DNA from: Alligator mississippiensis
Lineage: Eukaryota > Chordata > Crocodylia > Alligatoridae
Direction of reading: 5' to 3'
NCBI RefSeq assembly: GCF_030867095.1
Contig: NC_081829.1
Location: 66,919,181 to 66,983,180 of the forward strand
DNA length: 64,000 nucleotides
Position numbers and translations under genes: made by a program. A model generated the notes under the pieces. It had not been told where the DNA came from. It saw only the letters and a list, made by a program, of their open reading frames with translations, and searched no databases. Every line of letters starts with the position of its first letter. Position 1 is the stretch's first letter. This document shows, in pieces, positions 31,373 to 42,815 of the stretch.

Positions 31373-33067
31373 GTTATCAGTTAAACACAATGTCTTATTG
31401 ATATATTTACAATTTTAAAGCAATGTGGAAGCCTGCCAGTGCCTCAATCATAATAAAATGGATTATAAATAGCTATAAATTTCAGCATTTGATTATGGGT
31501 ATTTTTAATCATGAAAAATCAGAGCTCCCTTTGCACCCTTTGCTTACCAGGACATGGGTCCAGCTGAGGCTGTCCCCGCTGTTGCTTTGTGGAGCTGAGC
31601 AGCCTTGCTATGCCAGTGCCCTGCCTCTGCCCCTACCCCTGCCCCTGCCCCTGCCAATGCCCCTCACTTCCAAGCCACTCCTCAGCCCTGCTGGTACCCA
31701 TCACTCCTGACCCACAGGCTTCTAGTAATGCTGGTGCCCCTCACTCCAAACCCACAGCCCTCTGGCCCTGCCGGTACCTCTCAATGCTGATCCACAGACC
31801 CACAGCCCTGCTGGTAATTCTTATTCCCAACCCACACCCCCACTGCCAGTGACAATGCATAGCAGGTACACAGGGTTGTGCATGCACCTCCTGAGAGCAC
31901 TGCTGCACCCTCTGTCAGCAGGGCAGACGAGAGCCCCCCCGAGAGCACTGGATGGGGAGTGGGGGTGCCAGGAGAAGTGGTCCCCCATGGCCGATTCCAC
32001 CAACCTGGAAGTGCTAACAGCATGCCTAAAAGTGCCAGAGGCGCACTGCTGCCAGTTGCAAGTCTGCAGCATTGGCCGCAGAGTGAACCCGCCCCAGTCT
32101 CTGACTGTCCACTGGGAGGGGGGGGCAAATGCCTCCCCTGACTCAGGAGGCACCAGTCACCCATGCCCACTGCTATTGACATTAATTCCCAAGCCCCAGA
32201 TCCTCCAGCCCTGCCAGTGCCCTCACTCCTGGCCCACAGCCCTGCTGGTACGTCTCACTCCCAACCTACTGCCCCCTGCCCCTGGCTCCCCAGCATTAGG
32301 AAAGGAGTGGGTGTGTGAGAAAGGTGGGGGTACACAGGCAACATGGTGGGAAGGCACATGCCTCCTGAGATTTCTGTGCCCACAGCAGGTTGTGGGACAC
32401 GGGGCTGCAGCAGGGCTGAACCAGCTCCAGGCAAGAGCCACTTCTATGAGTTAGACAATGGTGAAATGCAGCAGTGGCAGTGGAGGCAACAATAATGGTG
32501 GAAACATGGAGTTGTGCCCCCCCTGGCCACTGCTGCTGGGTAGGCAGGGGATTCCTCACTTTTGCAGCCATGGAAGTGCAGCCCTCCATTCCATGCCAGG
32601 TCCCACTGGGCCATGGAGGTGGCTGCAGCCAGGAGCTGATCCAACCTAGCTGCAGTCCTGTGCCCTGCACCCTGCAGTGAGTGTACAAATCTCGGGAGGC
32701 ATGTACCCCACTCCATGCATCACCTGTTCCCCCTCCTTCCCCACATGGACTGTGTCCCTTCATACCGTCTCCCCATCCCCATAGACTCACCTGGAGGGAG
32801 CTGTGGGAGCTGCTCTCCCCATTGCCTGATTTCCACATGCATGTGTGTGCATACACGTGGCACCCCCTGCCTGATCACCCCCTCCCACTCCTCCCAGCCC
32901 TAAAGAGCCCCTTGCAGGCTGAAACTCTGCCAGCCTGCAAGGGGAAACCCACAGTTTCCTATATTTTTGTCCTTTAAAAGATAAAATACACATTTTTCTC
33001 CATTAAACAAGAAAAATCCACATTTTTCCAGTTTTTTTTTCTACAGGACAGGAAACCTGGATCCCTG
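31241..33067. mobile_element. hAT-like DNA element (CAGGGATCC ends)
   Basis: Left end CAGGATCCCGGTTTTCTCTG and inverted right end GAAACCTGGATCCCTG. ATTAAA-type words adjoin both ends. The GC-rich interior (31560-32930) holds long spurious frames. A related short copy is at 42816-43283. No clean target duplication: the flanks read ATTTATCAC and GTGATAAAT, which are inverted rather than direct. Confidence 0.65.
31333..31372. repeat. (TA)n microsatellite
   Basis: About 40 bases of TA with one G, grown from the ACTATATAT word that the related element at 42936 also carries. Confidence 0.95.
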
Positions 33068-33162
33068 GTGATAAATCATACATTTCCAAAGGCATGATTT
33101 GCTTTGGCTGTTCTTTCCCATTTCAGATGCCCCTGAGAATCCTGGCTTTAATTAAAAAAATA

Positions 33163-33370
33163 TAGGTGACTGGTGCCTCTTGTATCTGGGGGGGCACCCA
33201 CAGAAGTTGGCGACAGGAACTGGGCTGGTGACCATCTGCAGAAACCAGCAGCAGTGGGGGTGGGGCAGGGCTGGTGAGCACCCACAGAAGCCCCTAGCAG
33301 AGTTGGCAGCGGGTCTGGCCCTGTCAGGTGGGGTATGTGCCCCCCGTACCCTGTCTACCAGTCGCCTATG
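33163..33370. mobile_element. small inverted-repeat element
   Basis: Bounded by ATAGGTGACTGGT and its inverse ACCAGTCGCCTAT (12 of 13). The left part resembles the interior of the 0.8-kb hAT subfamily (GACTGGTGCCTC...GTCTGGGGG), so it may be an internally deleted relative. Confidence 0.45.
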
Positions 33371-33394
33371 TCATAAAATGTACCATATGGCTTA

Positions 33395-33545
33395 CCAGTA
33401 GTGGTGATATCTTTTAGTAGACCAACTAGATGTTTAGATTAAATATATAAATATAATTTATTTAAATCTAATAAAAGATAGCAGCTCTACCCAGAGTTCT
33501 GATTCCTTTTGCCTCTAGACCAATATGGCTACAACCTTTATCTCA
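33395..33545 (+). mobile_element. Penelope-like element, 3' tail
   Basis: TAGTAGACCAACTAGATG, then TCTAATAAAAGATA and GATTCCTTTTGCCTCTAGAC, as in the reverse copy at 8390-8545. Confidence 0.6.
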
Positions 33546-34182
33546 CATATACCTTCCTAAACATAGGTAATGTTGAAGCTGCTTTAATCATCTTTAATGC
33601 ACTGAGTATGAATTAAAAGAACAGAGTTAGGGAGGAGGGGAGGGGGGGAGGGAGGGTTAGCTGTTCATTTCCATGCCCAAAGTGAATTTAAGTCATTGTT
33701 CTTATGTAGATTTGCATGTCAGCATTTCTGTGATCTGCAAAGTAAACTTTAAGAAAATATCCTGTTCCCATATACAAAACTCAAGGGTACTGGGAAGGTT
33801 GTATAGAAGGAGTGTTGCTGTCATACAGAGCTATAGATTAGCATTGCTTTTTGGATACTTAGCAGCAAAAATCCTTAATTTTTATAGAGAATTTAGAAAA
33901 CTCTTAGGAGAAGCAATTTCAGTACAATTAATACAAATTTTGATACTGCAAAAAAGTGAGTTGAAAGCATGCTTTATATAAATCACAGTGCCCCCCTGAA
34001 TTCAAATAAAAATGATAGACACACCTTGGTTTAGATGACTTTTAGAAAATGGGATTTTAGGATGGGCAATGATTTTTGATAAATTGTCCAACCGCTGTTT
34101 ACGTATCTCTGTCTCATAACTATTTTTATTGAATTGTGCTTTGCCAACACAGGTCATTTGTTCTATTTTCTTAAATTTTGTA

Positions 34183-34232
34183 GTATTTTCAACTAATCCA
34201 GAGTTGGTTAAAAATATTAAAGTATTCCTCCA
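34183..34232 (+). pseudogene. pseudo-exon 6 fragment
   Basis: TATTTTCAACTAATCCAGAG... parallels the start of exon 6 (FSTNPELVKNIKVF). It is cut after about 50 bases by the LINE fragment that follows. Confidence 0.85.
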
Positions 34233-34234
34233 AC

Positions 34235-34775
34235 ACAGGGGAACCCATGGACTGTAAAAGACTACTGTGTGCCTTGTGGTCTCTTCCTACTCAAGGGGAA
34301 GACTCAGGAAAGAGACCTTGGAGTCACTGTAGATAGTTTACTAAAAACGTGCTGGGCTTCATTTCTTCATTAAGAAAAGAATTGAAAACAAAACAGGAAG
34401 TATGATCATGTCACTAGACAAATCCATGGTCCACTCATGGTATAGTTCTGGTATCAAAAAGGGGGATGGAGAAGCTGCTATACCAGGAGAGACCAGAAAG
34501 GTTAAGACTCTTCAGTCTGAGGAGAAAGCTGCACAGTAATATGATAGAGGTCTACAAAATCATGAAGCGTTGGACAAAGTGAAGAGGGGACTTTTATCAC
34601 CAAGTCCCAGAATATGAGTGCTAGGGGCCACCTACTAAAATTAGCAGGAGGCAGGTTTTCAAAAAGGAAAGTACTTCCTTACTCACCCACAAGAGGTTAT
34701 ACAAGCAGATAGCATAACCTAGCCACATTTAAGAAGGGACTAGACATCAGCCAGAGGGGTGAAGCTGGGCCTGCC
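34235..34775 (+). mobile_element. CR1/L2-like LINE fragment
   Basis: Frames read RDLGVTVDS, then RPERLRLFSL, IEVYKIMKRW and HLLKLAGGRFSKR, the usual RT C-terminal series of CR1/L2 elements. Many frame breaks; an old copy. Confidence 0.75.
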
Positions 34776-36429
34776 TGCAGGCTGGGTCCAGCTGGGAGTC
34801 AGCTTACGAGTGTGATCTGGTAAGCTGGCCAGACCCTGTGTGCTGGCCCATCCCTACTTTCCAGTTTCAGCTGTAGATCAACCCCATGCTCTGGATCTGG
34901 CCTTGGACTGACCCTGCATGCCAGCTGCATCCAAGGCATGGAGTTCTCCATGGGGCCAGAAACTTCATGGTGGGGGTCAGTGGCAGCATTAATTGTCACA
35001 GATCTGGCCCATGAGCCATAGTTTGAGCACCATTGGGCTAGGAAAATTCATGAATGATAGATCCATTAATATTTATTAAACAGAACAGTCAGAGCTGTAC
35101 CCTCTGACATCCCTAAACCAATGATAATAGATACTAGGGAGGGTGTGACGGGGGACAGGTCATTTAAGAAGGGAGAAGCACTGTCAAGGACTTCTCCTTA
35201 AGATAAACTGGGGACATTTGAATATTTTTCCCCCAAATATTCGATTATACGATGATTTCTGTGCACTTTGGAGCCTCTCTAGAATAACTTAAATGAAGGA
35301 GGCAGGCCAGGCTATAGAAGTGTGTTGTTTAAAATTATAACACAAGTTTAACTCCACAAGAATTTGTCTGCAAAATAGGCAGGATGGAAAAGACCAGCTT
35401 AGGAGAGCTCTGTCTTAAGAAATACTTGAGAGTTGTCGAGAGACAATGCTAGCACCTTTACTTTTTGGCTCGACCTCCTGCTGGGCCAAGAGGCTGGGTT
35501 TTGGCCAGCAGGTAACAGAGAAGAGCCAAAGAATCTGGTTTTAAGAAGGGTTTTAGAAGTGGTCTGTCTCTCAAGGAAGAGATGGTAGCTAGTGGGGAGA
35601 GCTCCAGAACTCTTTTGGGCTATCTGGAAAAATTAGGTTTGCCCCAGTCAGGATGACAGGACAGTAAAGCGTTATTTTGGGAAGACACGTGTTTGGGTTC
35701 TTTGTGGATTTTAAACCCTAAAAGTTTTCCTTTTATTGCAAAAAAGAAGAACCTCAGCTTCCTGAACTCAGCTATGGCTGCAGAGTAGGGCTGCCTTCTA
35801 CACCTAAAGCCCAGTTGGAGAATGGCAAAGTCCCACCTTAGGATAGGTCAGGAGTTCTCATGAACCAGCCTGTGGGTCAGATCAGATCCCCAACACCTTA
35901 TCATCTACCCACAGGACTCCCCACGGACTTGTGCCAGACCATGGCTCAGCAGACCATGGTCTGGCACACTAGATCTAGCATTCAGGATGGCACAGGGCCA
36001 ATTATTGGCACGTGGAACAGTCAGAGGTGGCACAGGCTCCTGGGGCCTTGATCCCTGAATGCAGGACCAGGCAGATGCAGCACAGCACCCTGGGACCCAA
36101 TCCTGGTGCACAGAGCTTAAAAGAGATTGGTGACGTTCAGATCCAGGCTTTTCAGTCCAATCCCTGAAAAGCCTGATGTGGCCCAACAGCCTTGTGTGAT
36201 TCATTTGGCCCACAGAGCCATAAGGTTGAGCACCACTTGCTAGGGTGACCGCCCATCCCTAATTGAGAGGGACAGTCCCGGAATGGGAACCTCAAGTTCC
36301 CATCCAAAGCTGTATGACTTCAGGACAGCATTTGTCCCAGTGGATTAGCAGCATTATGCAGCAATCTAGGGGAAACAGCAAGTTTCTCCAGGGCTGCTTG
36401 GGGCTGCTGGGAGTGAGGCATAGGGGGTG
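34776..36429 (+). other. intron 6 of the pseudogene, with repeat fragments
   Basis: 34790-35040 ends CTGGCCCATGAGCCATAGTTTGAGCACCA, like a hAT right end. 35210-35450 is the paralogue of 17600-17870. 36236-36330 (GGGTGACCGCCCATCCC...GGGACAGTCCCGGAAT) looks like another short DNA element. No gene. Confidence 0.5.
35851..36240. mobile_element. degenerate hAT MITE
   Basis: Ends AGTTCTCATGAACCAGCCTGTGGGTCAGAT and inverted TTTGGCCCACAGAGCC, then GGTTGAGCACCACTT. The target duplication is unclear. Confidence 0.5.
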
Positions 36430-37306
36430 TGTAACAGGGGGCCTTCTCGGGAACGATCTACCAATGCCCCACCCACCTGTTCTGGGCCAGCTGCCTGCCT
36501 TCTCTCCTGCCATGCCTTGATGATAATTAATTAGAATGTTAATTAGGTGGGAGGTTGCCCATTTCTTGCCCCAATGCCAGGGGGCACTATCTGTGGCTCT
36601 GTTCCTCCCCTACACTGCACCCCAAGCCTTCCAGATGGCATCCACAAGATGTTAATCTCACCAGCCCCAGACTGAGCTCCAGAATCCTCCAATCAGGACC
36701 CCTCTAAGGTCCCTCTATTCAGGCAGCCTACCCTGGCTTCATTTGGGGCTGCCTAGATCCCTAAAACTATTTCCCCTCTTAGGCATGGTCCCCCTGGGAC
36801 CTTTGGCCACACAGGCCCTGGCCTCACCTCCAGGACCAGTCAGGAACCCCAGGCCCTGAGCTCTAGGCATCCCCCATAGTGGGCCCCTGGGCCTTTTGAC
36901 TGTTCTGGTTCTGGCCCCAGCATTGGCCAGTCAAGGGTACTCCAAGTCAGGACTCTGCACCTCCAGCCCAGTCTCTCTCTTGGGTCTACCTTTCACCGGG
37001 GTGGTAACTGGCCTGGCATTTCCTGGGGGCTCTTGCACCACTGAGAGCCACCCACTCCTGTCAGGGTGCAGTTTTAGGTCAAACCCAGGACCAGGAGCCT
37101 CCAAACCATCCCCTACAGCTCCTCCCTTACCTAGAGGATGTTACATGAAGGCTTGCAGCCAGGCAATGTTACAGCCTGGCCTGCCAGCAGGTAATTGCTC
37201 TGTTTATATAGGTGGCCAAAGATCTAAAATGGCCACCACAATCAAACACCTGATGGCTGCTTGGCTCAGTTCTTAAAGTGGCAGGCACCAACAGTGCCCT
37301 GTCACA
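36430..37306 (+). mobile_element. solo LTR, fossil (same family as 53516-55974)
   Basis: TGTAACAGGGGGCC start and AGTGCCCTGTCACA end. 877 bases, aligned throughout with the copy at 53516-55974 (GCCAGGGGGCACTATCTGTGG, CCTGGCATTTCCTGGGGGCTC). Flanks GGGTG / AGGTG fit a 5-bp duplication with one change. Confidence 0.8.
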
Positions 37307-38534
37307 AGGTGCCATTTGCACATGCACACCCAGACACATGCATGTGGCTACGAATACAGCCAGGCAGCATGGAGAACAGTTCTCTGCAGGCACATCTATG
37401 GGGGAGAGGGGAAGCGGGGGCAGATCAAGGCCCCCGCAGCGAGGGAGGTATTGGGGCAGGGACTGGGGATGCTGCTCAGCCAGGGTAGTGCATGGAGTGG
37501 GACACAGCCATCGGAGGCTCATCCAGGTGGTGTGGGGAATAGGGGGCAGCAACCCACCTCTGTACATACCCCCCAGAGGGAAATGAAGGGCACATGCTCC
37601 CCACCCAAGATTTGTGTGCAGGACAGGAGCAGGTGCAGGCTGCCCATTGCAGGCTCAAGGCTTCTTGCCCTGCTGCCTTTCCCTCAGTAGACCCCTGCTG
37701 CCATGGCAACATGCCCCTTGCCCACCCAGTAGCAGTGGGGACAGCAGTGGCATGGAGTTGTGCCCCTCACTGCCTTGGGCAGGCAGGGGCACACAGCTGG
37801 CATGGGGCTCCTAGGGGAAGAGCAGATGGGTGGGGAGCCCTAAACCTGCAGCAGGCTGCCTGCATCTGCCCCCAACCTTCTCAGCTCTGCTCTGGACATG
37901 CCACCAGCAGAGGCTGTAAAGGTTGTAAAGGCTGTCCCACATTTACATTTTAAAAAGGTGATCACTTGGATAGGTATACTGTGTGAGTCTTAATACCTGA
38001 AGGTCTTCACTCAGAATTACCAGAGAGAGAACCAGGTGCATGTCCACCTGCAACCCCAAAAAATCTGGTCCCTTTGTCCCTTTGCTCTATGCTTACACAC
38101 ACAGAATAAATCAACTTACATCATCCTATAAGCAGCTGATATTAGTATTGCCTGTGATGTGTCTGTTTTGTGGCCAAAGTATGCCAGGCCCCAGTGCTGT
38201 TCAGCTGATGCGACTTGTCTTAGTGACTCAATGAAAAAAGCCTATATTCTGTAATAACAGCTTCGGGAAGTTTTTGTACTTTACTAAGGTCCTTGTCTTG
38301 AGAATGGAAATGGTAGTTTCCTCCCGGATTATCATTTAATAAAAGCAGAAACAAAGGACAGATTGCGTGCTTAAGGAAAGCTTACAGCTGATGTATTAAA
38401 GAATGTTAAGAGTTTCAGTAACTCTTGAATGCTTCACATTGCAGTTTAAGGTAGAATTTTCCTATTCAAAAGAGTACTGTAAGGAGATTTTAATGAGACT
38501 GTTGTACAGAAAGAATTACCAATTTTTTTTTCAG
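37307..38534 (+). other. intron 6 remainder and GC-rich repeat fragment
   Basis: 37316-37960 is GC-rich and shares CACATGCATGTG-type words with the interior of the 31241-33067 element in reverse. The rest is AT-rich intron. Confidence 0.4.
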
Positions 38535-38676
38535 ATTCTACTTGGTAATAAAAGAACCTTTTATCAAGTTAAGCTTCTGAAAAACAATTATTATGCAATT
38601 GTGTATTGGCCTAAGTAAGGTTTGTGCTTTGGTCCTCTCTATTGGAACTGGCTGTAATTTTCAAAGCTTGAATACA
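38535..38676 (+). pseudogene. pseudo-exon 7
   Basis: Acceptor TTTTTCAG kept. ILLGNKRTFYQVK-like start versus [13 protein letters not shown]. 142 bases against 141, so the frame is broken. The donor ACA/GTAAGT is intact. Confidence 0.85.
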
Positions 38677-40015
38677 GTAAGTATGAAACAGTGCGTTTCA
38701 TATCAAGGAAGCTAAAGTATTTTCTGAGATAGCTAGTGTCTGGGCCTAGTTCGTGTAGACAGCTACTTTCAGTAGAAAAGTGTGTGTGCAAGACTTGGCT
38801 CAACTCATTAACACTTTGGGGAAATAACAGCAGCTCGATGACACCAAATTACATTTTAATGATTGGACCAATCAGAATGCTGAGACTAAAGCTTGAAGTC
38901 CAGATCCAACTCTAAATCCATTCCACAAATGTCTCAATATCAGGAATTTTAGGGGGAAATGGACCAATAGCCCAAGAACAACCTATACTTCTGTTACGCC
39001 TCAGCTCTGTGTTCTTGGGCAACCCTGGCACAGGATGCAGTCTGTCTGACTCACAAAGGACTCCCCCCCCCCCCCCCTCCCTCCCCTCCTCTACATAAAT
39101 GAAACTGATTAAGATGCAGTGAGAGACGCACCTAAAACTCTCCAGATAAGGGTGATAAGAGTGAAACAACTGCCCTAGGTCTCATTTACATCCGAGATGG
39201 AACCAGATGACCATTCATTTACATGAGAGATGGAAAACAGAAAGCCTGAAGCAGAGACTGCAGTGAATTCTGGGACCAGAGAAGCAGGAGAGCGCTGCAT
39301 GATGGGGAATCTGTGCTTCCAATGTTAATTAACCCATGTTCACACACACCCAGCTCAGCATTTATCAGACCAGTTCTAATCTGGATTTGCTAAGGACTTT
39401 TCTCCCCCCAGACACACACACAGCTCTAAGTTTAATAGGCATCTCGGGCCGTACATTCCCCAGTCCCACTATGGGAGGCCTATTTAAACTTGATTGACTA
39501 AAACTCGGTTGCCGGGTTAGGGAATGCTGAGGCAAGAGACCGAGTCCGAGGGGGTACGGGCAACATTTGAACAATGGTTAAGGGTTCATCACAGCATCCA
39601 GCCTGCTGGAGCCCTAATCCCAGGTGTTGTCGTATCTTTCCCGAGACGACTGGTGGGAGTCCTCTCCACAAAAGGTTATGAGCACCCCAATAATTGCTTT
39701 AAGTCTGTTAAAAGACTAGTAAAATCTGGAAAAGTCATGCTAAGCTGAGGCTTGTGCACAACAAGTAAAAATCCAAAATCCTGATGCTGCAAGCTATCTA
39801 TTGTTCCTGAAGAAACCATGAGATATCCCATCAGGATATCTGCCATCCATAGGAATCTCAAGCTGGCTCCCAAGTATTTGGGTTACTCCCTAATCTTAAG
39901 TGTTTCCTGATTATCAATCAGTTTCCTGAAATGGTCCAAACCAGATAACCCCTTGTCGATAGAAAAGACAATGATTTACACTACTGAGGGTGCTTCAAAG
40001 CAGCTGAACTGAGGG

Positions 40016-40023
40016 TATAAAAA
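40016..40023 (+). promoter_or_regulatory. TATA box of the LTR
   Basis: TATAAAAA after GAGGG, about 385 bases before the LTR polyadenylation signal. Confidence 0.55.
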
Positions 40024-40399
40024 TCTGTAAGTGTGTGTGCTTAAAAAAGAAGCAGGAGAAAGAAAAGGAGAAAGAAAGAAGAAGAAGAAAACTCCTGTGC
40101 TGACACCATCCCCTGTCGTTCTTGGGACGCTGGAAGAACAGATCGTCTCTCTCTTCAAGGATTGTGCTACGGACTGTGCCTGTCAGCTTTGCAGCCTGGG
40201 TACCGTGGACTCGGTGAGATTCCCAGCGTTCTCTCTTCTTTCTAGGCATAAACTTCTGAACCTGAACTGTATCAGTTAAGCTTGAGCTAAGTTTCCCCAA
40301 ATACTTAGTGAAACCAGGGTAGTATTGTCATTGTTTGTGTTTGTTTTTCTTTTGCATGTCTATTACTACTAGTACTATTATATATTTCATATGCTTAGC

Positions 40400-40405
40400 A
40401 ATAAA
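40400..40405 (+). terminator. LTR polyadenylation signal AATAAA
   Basis: AATAAATAACTTTTAT, conserved in reverse at 1236-1244 of the other LTR copy. Confidence 0.55.
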
Positions 40406-41045
40406 TAACTTTTATAGGCAAACTGGTAGTAATTGGGTATATTTTTCCTTCTCTGCTTCTTTTTCCTCCTGTGCTCTGCAGCAACGCTTCTTTTACCTAT
40501 GCTAAAGATCCCTGTGAAGCCTAAATTATTGTGGGGTTTGCTCATCAAGAGGCCAAAGATTGGGACGTGCTGAGTTTGAAACACATAAGGGGATCTTGCA
40601 CAGGCTGATTGACCCAGTTTGACTCAGATGTGCCCTTATGAACTGAATTCTGGCCCATGAGGGTGTCAGCTGGACACCCAGCCAGATTCAGAGGGATTCT
40701 GTTTACCTGTGTGCTTGTGTCTGACTGCATTTTATTGTTGCTCTTATGAACTGATTCTTGGCATATGAGGGTGTCAGCTTGTCCATGCTGATCAGCCCGG
40801 CCAGATCAGGCGTGTCATGTTAATGTGTGTGTGTTTGTGTGTATGACAGATTTGGTGACTGGAGGAACCCAGTCCCATTGAGATTGAGTCCTGCAAGATA
40901 GCTCCACTGGGGGTGAGGGCTTGCAGAAGGGAGAAATACAGCTCCGTATAGTAACACAAGCAGCACATTGACAGAATCACTAAGACCCTAGAAACTATCC
41001 CTAATAAATGAGCACACCCCAAAGTAATGGGCAAATTTGGTAACA

Positions 41046-42501
41046 CTTCTTTCTTGTTTTGATTTTTTAATTGAAATTCTTCTGTTTGTTGTTCGAGAGG
41101 GAAAGGGGAGAAGTCTCAGAGATTGAAAGAAATGAAATACATAGTAAATTACATCTAATCAATATATTTTTATTAGTTTTTTCTTGGAGATAAGTCATTC
41201 AGCTCCTTTGGAAAACATAGATTTTAATTTAATGTTCTTTTTCTTTTTTATTGTGGAAACTGTCATATTGAATGTAATAGTTTGAATGTTTGTAATAGTT
41301 GCTCATTAGCCAGTTTAGGAAGAAGACAAGATTCATCTTCTTATCTAGGCCATTGTTTTGGCCTACGTGCGGAAGGTTCGGGCTTTGCTCAAAGTCTTAA
41401 CTCTTGAATTTTATCTTTAGAGGCCTTTAACAAGGTTAACATAAAACGACCCTTAAGCAAACATCCCACATTCGGAGAAATCAAACCCTAGGAGCCTTTG
41501 AAAAGATTGGAAAGAAAGGTCACTGCAGTGGTATGGAAATTCCTCAAAGTAATTAAATGATCAACAAAAGAAACTGAACCCAGCAGAAATCTGTTAAGAA
41601 TGATCCAAGCCCAAATTTGGGAGTAGTGACAGGTTTGGGTAGGAGGGGCCCAAGACAGCAACTCACTCAATAAAAACTGTAACCTACTGTCCCAATTTGA
41701 AGGTAACCTCGCTTGCAGAACAACAAAGGAAGAATCGCAAGTGTAGGCTGGATCAGACTGATCGCCTGAACCACCCTCTCCGTGAACATGAATCTCTTAG
41801 TTCACGCTGAAGCCGCGGAGCGCCCGAAAGGGACTGAAGGAAGGGGACTTAGTCCTATCAGTATTGAGGCCAGTCGTACTGCTGAGGCAAGCCCATTAAA
41901 ATTGTACTACTGAGGAATGAAAGCATATCTAGGTGTTTGGCTTCTCGGAATTCTAGGATTGTAAGTATATTATGAAAATAATAGTATTGATTCAAAATTT
42001 AACTTTTAGTTGTAATTGTAATCGTTTGGGAAGGAAGTGCATTTGGAGCATTGTTTCTGATACATGTAGTTATGGTGTTCTTAATGTTTGTGGTATTTCT
42101 TAAAGCTAAGCAGTGTTATATGCGTAGCAAAGAAATTTAAAATAAAATTGTGTTGTATGAATTAAGTGTACAATCATTGTGAAATCATGCAATCAACTAA
42201 ATACTCCCCCAGCCAGTGCATCAAACGAATCAGTAAGTTGTGTGGGATTTTCTCTATTCCATAACCCACTAGAGACAGAAATTATTTCTGTAAGGGATAT
42301 TGACTTCTTGAATCTTGTACTTTCTTTAGTAGCCAAAATGTGACTATTGGCTAGATTTAACTTTATTATTTTTTTGCATGAGATTTTTAAGGGTATTAAA
42401 TTTGTTTTAATGCGGGAAAAAAATCAGCTCCATCATAACTTGTTTTACCCTTACTTTCAAATAAAATTCATCATCTACAGAAATCGGTATTTTCTTCCCA
42501 G
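41046..42501 (+). other. intron 7 remainder of the pseudogene; unassigned segment
   Basis: 41320-41960 is richer in CpG than its surroundings (GAAGCCGCGGAGCGCCCGA near 41810) and has no counterpart I can see in unit 1 intron 7. It might be part of an LTR element's internal leader or a captured exon. The rest is AT-rich intron. Confidence 0.4.
41917..41960 (+). other. mini-ORF resembling a signal-peptide exon
   Basis: ATG opens MKAYLGVWLLGILG and runs straight into a consensus donor, ATT/GTAAGTAT. Length and hydrophobicity fit the start of a secreted protein. There is no evidence of expression. It sits within the pseudogene between exons 7 and 8, where no lipase first exon belongs. Confidence 0.25.
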
Positions 42502-42572
42502 ACTCAAATAGATGTGTATGTGGCAATTTGCCCCACTGTAACATCTGTGGAAGATACATTACATTGATACCA
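42502..42572 (+). pseudogene. pseudo-exon 8
   Basis: Aligns with exon 8 (GTGTATGTGGCA versus ATGTATGTAGCA; ACATCTGTG shared). It reads into TGA near its end, and the donor GT is lost (CCA/AGTACT). Confidence 0.85.
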
Positions 42573-42815
42573 AGTACTAATGAGCTCTTGAAATGTCCAG
42601 GGACATTAATTGAAAAAATTGTTCAAAATTTTTCCTTTGTTTTATAACATATTAATACACACATTTACCAAAACAGACAGACGTTTGTTTCTGTATTTGT
42701 TTAGAACATTTTGGTTTCAAAACTGTGTAGCTGAAAGAGAGTGTAACCTCTACAGTTTTAAAGCATAAAAAAAAAAAGTAGAAAATTGGCAAAACAATAG
42801 GAGTATCCTGATGAA

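Larger units (their letters stand above)
33068..34182 (+). other. junction region between units 1 and 2
   Basis: Contains a short inverted-repeat element (33163-33370) and a PLE tail (33395-33545). The remaining AT-rich sequence (33550-34182) is probably intron 5 of the second lipase copy, though its match to unit 1 is weak. (G/A)-rich run at 33633-33657. Confidence 0.45.
38992..41045 (+). mobile_element. long solo LTR, fossil
   Basis: TGTTACGCC start and TTTGGTAACA end, flanked by the 4-bp direct repeat CTTC (38988-38991, 41046-41049). It has a TATA box (40016-40023) and an AATAAA signal (40400-40405) in the correct order for U3-R-U5. About 2.05 kb, a long LTR. Both outer parts match the minus-oriented copy at 608-3184. 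A C-homopolymer lies at 39063-39078. Family unnamed; a 4-bp duplication is common for gammaretrovirus-like (class I) elements. Confidence 0.7.

Noticed and set aside
31849-32856. Frames of 201 (+) and 186 (-) residues
   Set aside because: Interior of the 31241-33067 DNA element, low-complexity composition, no transposase motifs.
39063-39078. C-homopolymer as a possible assembly artefact
   Set aside because: The aligned LTR copy has a G-rich run at the same place (3103-3113), so a poly-C tract is native, although its exact length may be unreliable.
40031-40279. 82-residue frame after the TATA box at 40016
   Set aside because: Lys/Glu-rich start from an A/G tract, no domain, inside the LTR. 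More likely part of the R/U5 leader than a gene.
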